This document shows, one piece after another, positions 61,374 through 64,000 of a stretch of 64,000 nucleotides of DNA. Numbering within the stretch: the stretch's first letter is position 1; the number at the start of each line of letters is the position of its first letter. The stretch comes from Clostridium ljungdahlii (GTDB lineage: Bacteria; Bacillota; Clostridia; Clostridiales; Clostridiaceae). The translations under genes were made by a program, and so were the position numbers. The notes beneath the pieces were generated by a model, which was not told the DNA's origin, made no database searches, and saw only the letters and a program-made list of their open reading frames with translations. Where the stretch lies: positions 1-64,000 of the forward strand of contig NZ_LITT01000065.1 in the NCBI RefSeq assembly GCF_001636845.1, in the 5' to 3' direction.

Positions 61374-63274
61374 TAGGGACTATGCTAGGGAATAGATATG
61401 AGTTGCTTGAAAAAATAGGAGAGGGAGGTATGGCTATTGTTTATAGAGCCAAAGATCACCTCTTGAGCAGAAATGTAGCTGTTAAAATTCTCAAAGAAGA
61501 ATTTTCAAGTGATGGAGAATTTGTAGATAAATTTAAAAGGGAAGCAGCAGCAGCAGCAAGTCTTTCAGATAATAATATAGTGAACATATATGATGTAGGT
61601 ACACAGAAGGATATAAACTACATAGTAATGGAATGTGTTATTGGAAAGACTTTAAAACAAGTAATAAAAGAAGAAAAGAAAATACCTCCTGCAAGGGCAG
61701 TGGAAGTAGCTATTCAAATAGCTAAAGCTTTGAAATGTGCCCATAAGAATAATATTATACATAGAGATATAAAACCTCATAATATTCTTGTGACAGAAGA
61801 TGGTATAGTAAAAGTAACGGACTTTGGTATAGCTAAAGCCTCAGATTCAGTTACAATAACTAATTCTAATAAGATAATGGGTTCCGCACACTACTTTTCC
61901 CCAGAACAAGCAAAAGGAAGCTTTGTAGACTTTAGAACAGATATTTACTCCCTCGGCATAGTTATGTATGAAATGGTTACAGGACGTGTTCCCTATGATG
62001 CAGAAAGTCCTGTGTCAATAGCACTAAAACATATACAAGAACCTGTAGTTCCACCAAATCAGTTAAATGAAAATATACCAGATAGTTTAAATAGACTTAT
62101 TCTGAAAGCTGTGGAAAAAGAGCCTATAAGAAGATATCAGACAATGGAAGATATGTTAGTGGACTTGAAAAAGATAGAAAATAATCAAAAAATCAATTTA
62201 GCAGATGATGACTTAAGTGGCGATATGACTAGGATAATGGATCCTGTAGATGTAAACAATGCTTATAAAAATGAGGACGATTATGATGATGAAGTAGAGC
62301 CAGCAAGAAAACCAGTTAAATTAAACTTAGATCCTAAAAAGAAAAAAAGGATATTGACCACCGCAATAGGTGTTCTTGTAGTTGTAATAGGCATAATTTC
62401 AGGATATATTTGGTATAACAAGGTATATAGCAGCGGAGACATAACTGTGCCGAGTATTGTAGGCATGAAACAGGATGATGCCAAACAGTTAGTAGAAAGC
62501 AAAAAGCTTAATTTTGTAGTAGGTGGCAAAGAAAAAAGTGACAAACCAGAAGGAACAGTAATAGATTGTTTCCCTAAATCAGGAACAAAGGTAAAATCAA
62601 ACTCAGATGTAAGGGTAATTATAAGCAGTGGATCTGATTCACTGACTGTTCCAAACTTAGTTGGAGTAGATTTTGCCACTGCAAAGGATATTATATCAAA
62701 CAGTGGACTTACTTTGGGAAATGTATCTTACAAACACAGTGACGATGTAGCAGAAGGAGATGTTATAAGTCAGGATCCTACAGCAGATAGTAAAGCTCAA
62801 AATGGCACAAAAGTAAATCTTGTGGTAAGCAAGGGAGCAGATGTAAAATATGTAACAGTACCAGATGTTTCAGGCAAAAACATAGAAGAAGCAGCTTCTA
62901 TAATGGCAAGTTCAGGACTTAAGGTTTCTAGAAATCCGGTAACTACTTCAGATAAATCTCAGAGTGGAGTTGTAACAAGTCAAAGCATAGGAGGATCACA
63001 GCAAGTTAAGGAAGGCACTACGGTAAGCTTAACTTATTATGAATATAAAGAAACTCAAAATGATCAAAGCAGTAATTTAGGAACTCAACATGGAGGAAAA
63101 AACACTGGAAGCAGCGGACAAAGTAAGGATGAAAACAGCACAGGCAGCGGAAGCGAGTCTAGTGGAAATAAATCTGATAGTGGAAGCGGCACAGGCAATT
63201 CTTCTGATGGAGGTACAGGAAACAGTGGAAATACAAGTACTGGTGGTACAGGAAATTCAGATAAAACAAATTAG
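61370..63274 (+). CDS. prkC: Serine/threonine protein kinase with PASTA domains (PrkC/Stk)
   Basis: 634 residues. Kinase domain 1-~275: glycine loop GEGGMAIVY, Lys39 in VAVKIL, catalytic HRDIKPHN (131-138), DFG 151-153, GSAHYFSPEQAKG. A membrane segment lies at about 328-348 (LTTAIGVLVVVIGIISGYIW). Three extracellular PASTA domains follow, starting near 357 (ITVPSIVGMKQDDA), 423 (LTVPNLVGVDFATA) and 493 (VTVPDVSGKNIEEA). The last ~70 residues are a Gly/Ser/Thr/Asn-rich low-complexity tail. It senses muropeptides or lipid II and controls growth and germination in related species. Confidence 0.96.
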   Translation: MIGTMLGNRYELLEKIGEGGMAIVYRAKDHLLSRNVAVKILKEEFSSDGEFVDKFKREAAAAASLSDNNIVNIYDVGTQKDINYIVMECVIGKTLKQVIKEEKKIPPARAVEVAIQIAKALKCAHKNNIIHRDIKPHNILVTEDGIVKVTDFGIAKASDSVTITNSNKIMGSAHYFSPEQAKGSFVDFRTDIYSLGIVMYEMVTGRVPYDAESPVSIALKHIQEPVVPPNQLNENIPDSLNRLILKAVEKEPIRRYQTMEDMLVDLKKIENNQKINLADDDLSGDMTRIMDPVDVNNAYKNEDDYDDEVEPARKPVKLNLDPKKKKRILTTAIGVLVVVIGIISGYIWYNKVYSSGDITVPSIVGMKQDDAKQLVESKKLNFVVGGKEKSDKPEGTVIDCFPKSGTKVKSNSDVRVIISSGSDSLTVPNLVGVDFATAKDIISNSGLTLGNVSYKHSDDVAEGDVISQDPTADSKAQNGTKVNLVVSKGADVKYVTVPDVSGKNIEEAASIMASSGLKVSRNPVTTSDKSQSGVVTSQSIGGSQQVKEGTTVSLTYYEYKETQNDQSSNLGTQHGGKNTGSSGQSKDENSTGSGSESSGNKSDSGSGTGNSSDGGTGNSGNTSTGGTGNSDKTN

Positions 63275-63283
63275 GAGGAATTT

Positions 63284-64000
63284 ATGCAGGGAACTATAGT
63301 TAAGGGTATAGGTGGATTTTATTATATAAAAACAGATAATGGGGTAATTGAATGTAAAGCAAGGGGAAAGTTTAGGTATAATTCACTTTCCCCTATGGTA
63401 GGAGATAAAGTGGATATTGCACTAGAAAAAGAGCAGGGAGTTATTAATAAAATCTATCCTAGAAAAACTAAATTGAAGAGACCTGCTGTAGCTAATGTAA
63501 CTCAGGCACTGGTGGTTTTTGCATTTAACCGTCCTGAAATAAATGAAGATCTATTGAATAGATTTCTTATAAGCTGTGAATTGAATAATTTGAAAATAGT
63601 AGTTTGCTTTAATAAGCTGGATTTAGCAGAAGAAAAGGAAAAATCCGATATGGCCAATGCTATGAAAAAAATAGGCTATGATGTAATATTTTTAACGGCA
63701 AAAGAGAATCGCGGAATTGATAAAATTAAAGAAAAGCTTAAAGGAAATATTACGGTACTGTGCGGTCCATCGGGAGTTGGAAAATCTACTATTTTAAATG
63801 CCATTTCAGGAAAAGAGATTATGGAAACGGGTGAGATAAGCCAAAAATTGAAGAGGGGAAAACATACTACAAGACACAGTGAGTTAATAGAATTGGAGGA
63901 AGGGCTTATAGTGGATACTCCGGGATTTTCCTCTCTGGATATATCTGATATATCAGAAGAAAAACTTCAGTATTGTTTTCCAGAGTTTACTGACCTTATA
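63284..64000 (+). CDS. rsgA: Small ribosomal subunit biogenesis GTPase RsgA (3' end outside window)
   Basis: The first 239 codons are present; the window ends inside the gene. N-terminal OB fold ([20 protein letters not shown]), then a circularly permuted GTPase: G4 [10 protein letters not shown] comes before G1 [16 protein letters not shown]2 region KHTTRH and G3 VDTPGFSSL. This order is the hallmark of RsgA/YloQ. It acts in late 30S maturation. ATG 63284 follows TTAGGAGGAA, 9 bases after the prkC stop, the usual arrangement. Confidence 0.95.
   Translation, partial: MQGTIVKGIGGFYYIKTDNGVIECKARGKFRYNSLSPMVGDKVDIALEKEQGVINKIYPRKTKLKRPAVANVTQALVVFAFNRPEINEDLLNRFLISCELNNLKIVVCFNKLDLAEEKEKSDMANAMKKIGYDVIFLTAKENRGIDKIKEKLKGNITVLCGPSGVGKSTILNAISGKEIMETGEISQKLKRGKHTTRHSELIELEEGLIVDTPGFSSLDISDISEEKLQYCFPEFTDLI

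Noticed and set aside
63090-63299. Alternative-frame ORF over the low-complexity end of prkC
   Set aside because: Its Glu/Gln/Val-rich sequence is the +1 reading of the Gly/Ser/Thr repeat region; no SD and no conservation visible.
1-64000. tRNA, rRNA, CRISPR, phage or insertion-sequence genes
   Set aside because: I looked through the intergenic spaces and gene products and found no tRNA or rRNA sequence, direct-repeat array, integrase, transposase or phage structural gene.

Overview
This window is a chromosomal segment of a low-GC, endospore-forming Firmicute, most probably Clostridium sensu stricto. The evidence is the AT-rich sequence, Arg codons that are nearly all AGA/AGG in the housekeeping genes, TTG/GTG starts behind strong Shine-Dalgarno (SD) sites, an alaS T-box leader, and sporulation genes (spoIIGA-sigE-sigG, sigK, spoIVA) in clostridial order. 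The gene set recalls solventogenic, acetogenic or ethanol-using species such as the C. kluyveri / C. ljungdahlii group, but that is inference without any search.

1-6.6 kb: the right-hand part of a bacterial microcompartment (BMC) locus, all on the + strand. It encodes the end of a vertex protein (EutN/PduN), a PduS-type Fe-S/flavin electron-transfer protein, a PduT-type trimeric shell protein with the Fe-S cysteine, an EutQ-like cupin, a BMC-H shell protein with a long acidic linker and a SAP/Rho-N-like tail, a CoA-acylating aldehyde dehydrogenase, the phosphotransacylase PduL, and two near-identical BMC-H shell proteins. Aldehyde would become acyl-CoA and then acyl-phosphate in the lumen, while PduS/PduT could carry electrons through the shell. 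The enzyme that makes the aldehyde is not in the window and probably lies to the left. A terminator ends the locus against the convergent gene rarA.

6.6-23 kb: housekeeping genes. These are rarA (- strand); iscR-iscS-iscU behind a promoter that overlaps a perfect inverted repeat; a PRC-barrel protein and an AI-2E family permease; T-box-alaS; ireB, ruvX and a DUF1292 gene; a Fur-family regulator and RNase J; a YlbF-family protein; typA; and a tRNA-wobble hydroxylation/methylation pair (trhP-like and trmR).

23-34 kb: cell envelope, division and sporulation genes. These are a penicillin-binding protein, an uninterrupted sigK, an orphan pilT-like ATPase, a frameshifted family 2 glycosyltransferase, ftsA-ftsZ, and spoIIGA-sigE-sigG.

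34-45 kb: ylmC, nrdR and pgeF, followed by a phosphate module of a PhoP/PhoR-type two-component system, pstSCAB-phoU, and a DUF47-Pit pair.

45-64 kb: a DUF512 radical SAM protein, der, gpsA and spoIVA, then the long cluster yicC-remA-gmk-rpoZ-coaBC-priA-def-fmt-yugP-rsmB-rlmN-prpC-prkC-rsgA. rsgA is cut by the window end. This cluster combines nucleotide and CoA metabolism, translation initiation and ribosome maturation, and PASTA-kinase signalling.

I saw no rRNA, tRNA, CRISPR array, insertion sequence or prophage. The intergenic spaces hold many intrinsic terminators and several short palindromic repeat elements. At least two of those families have more than one copy in the window.
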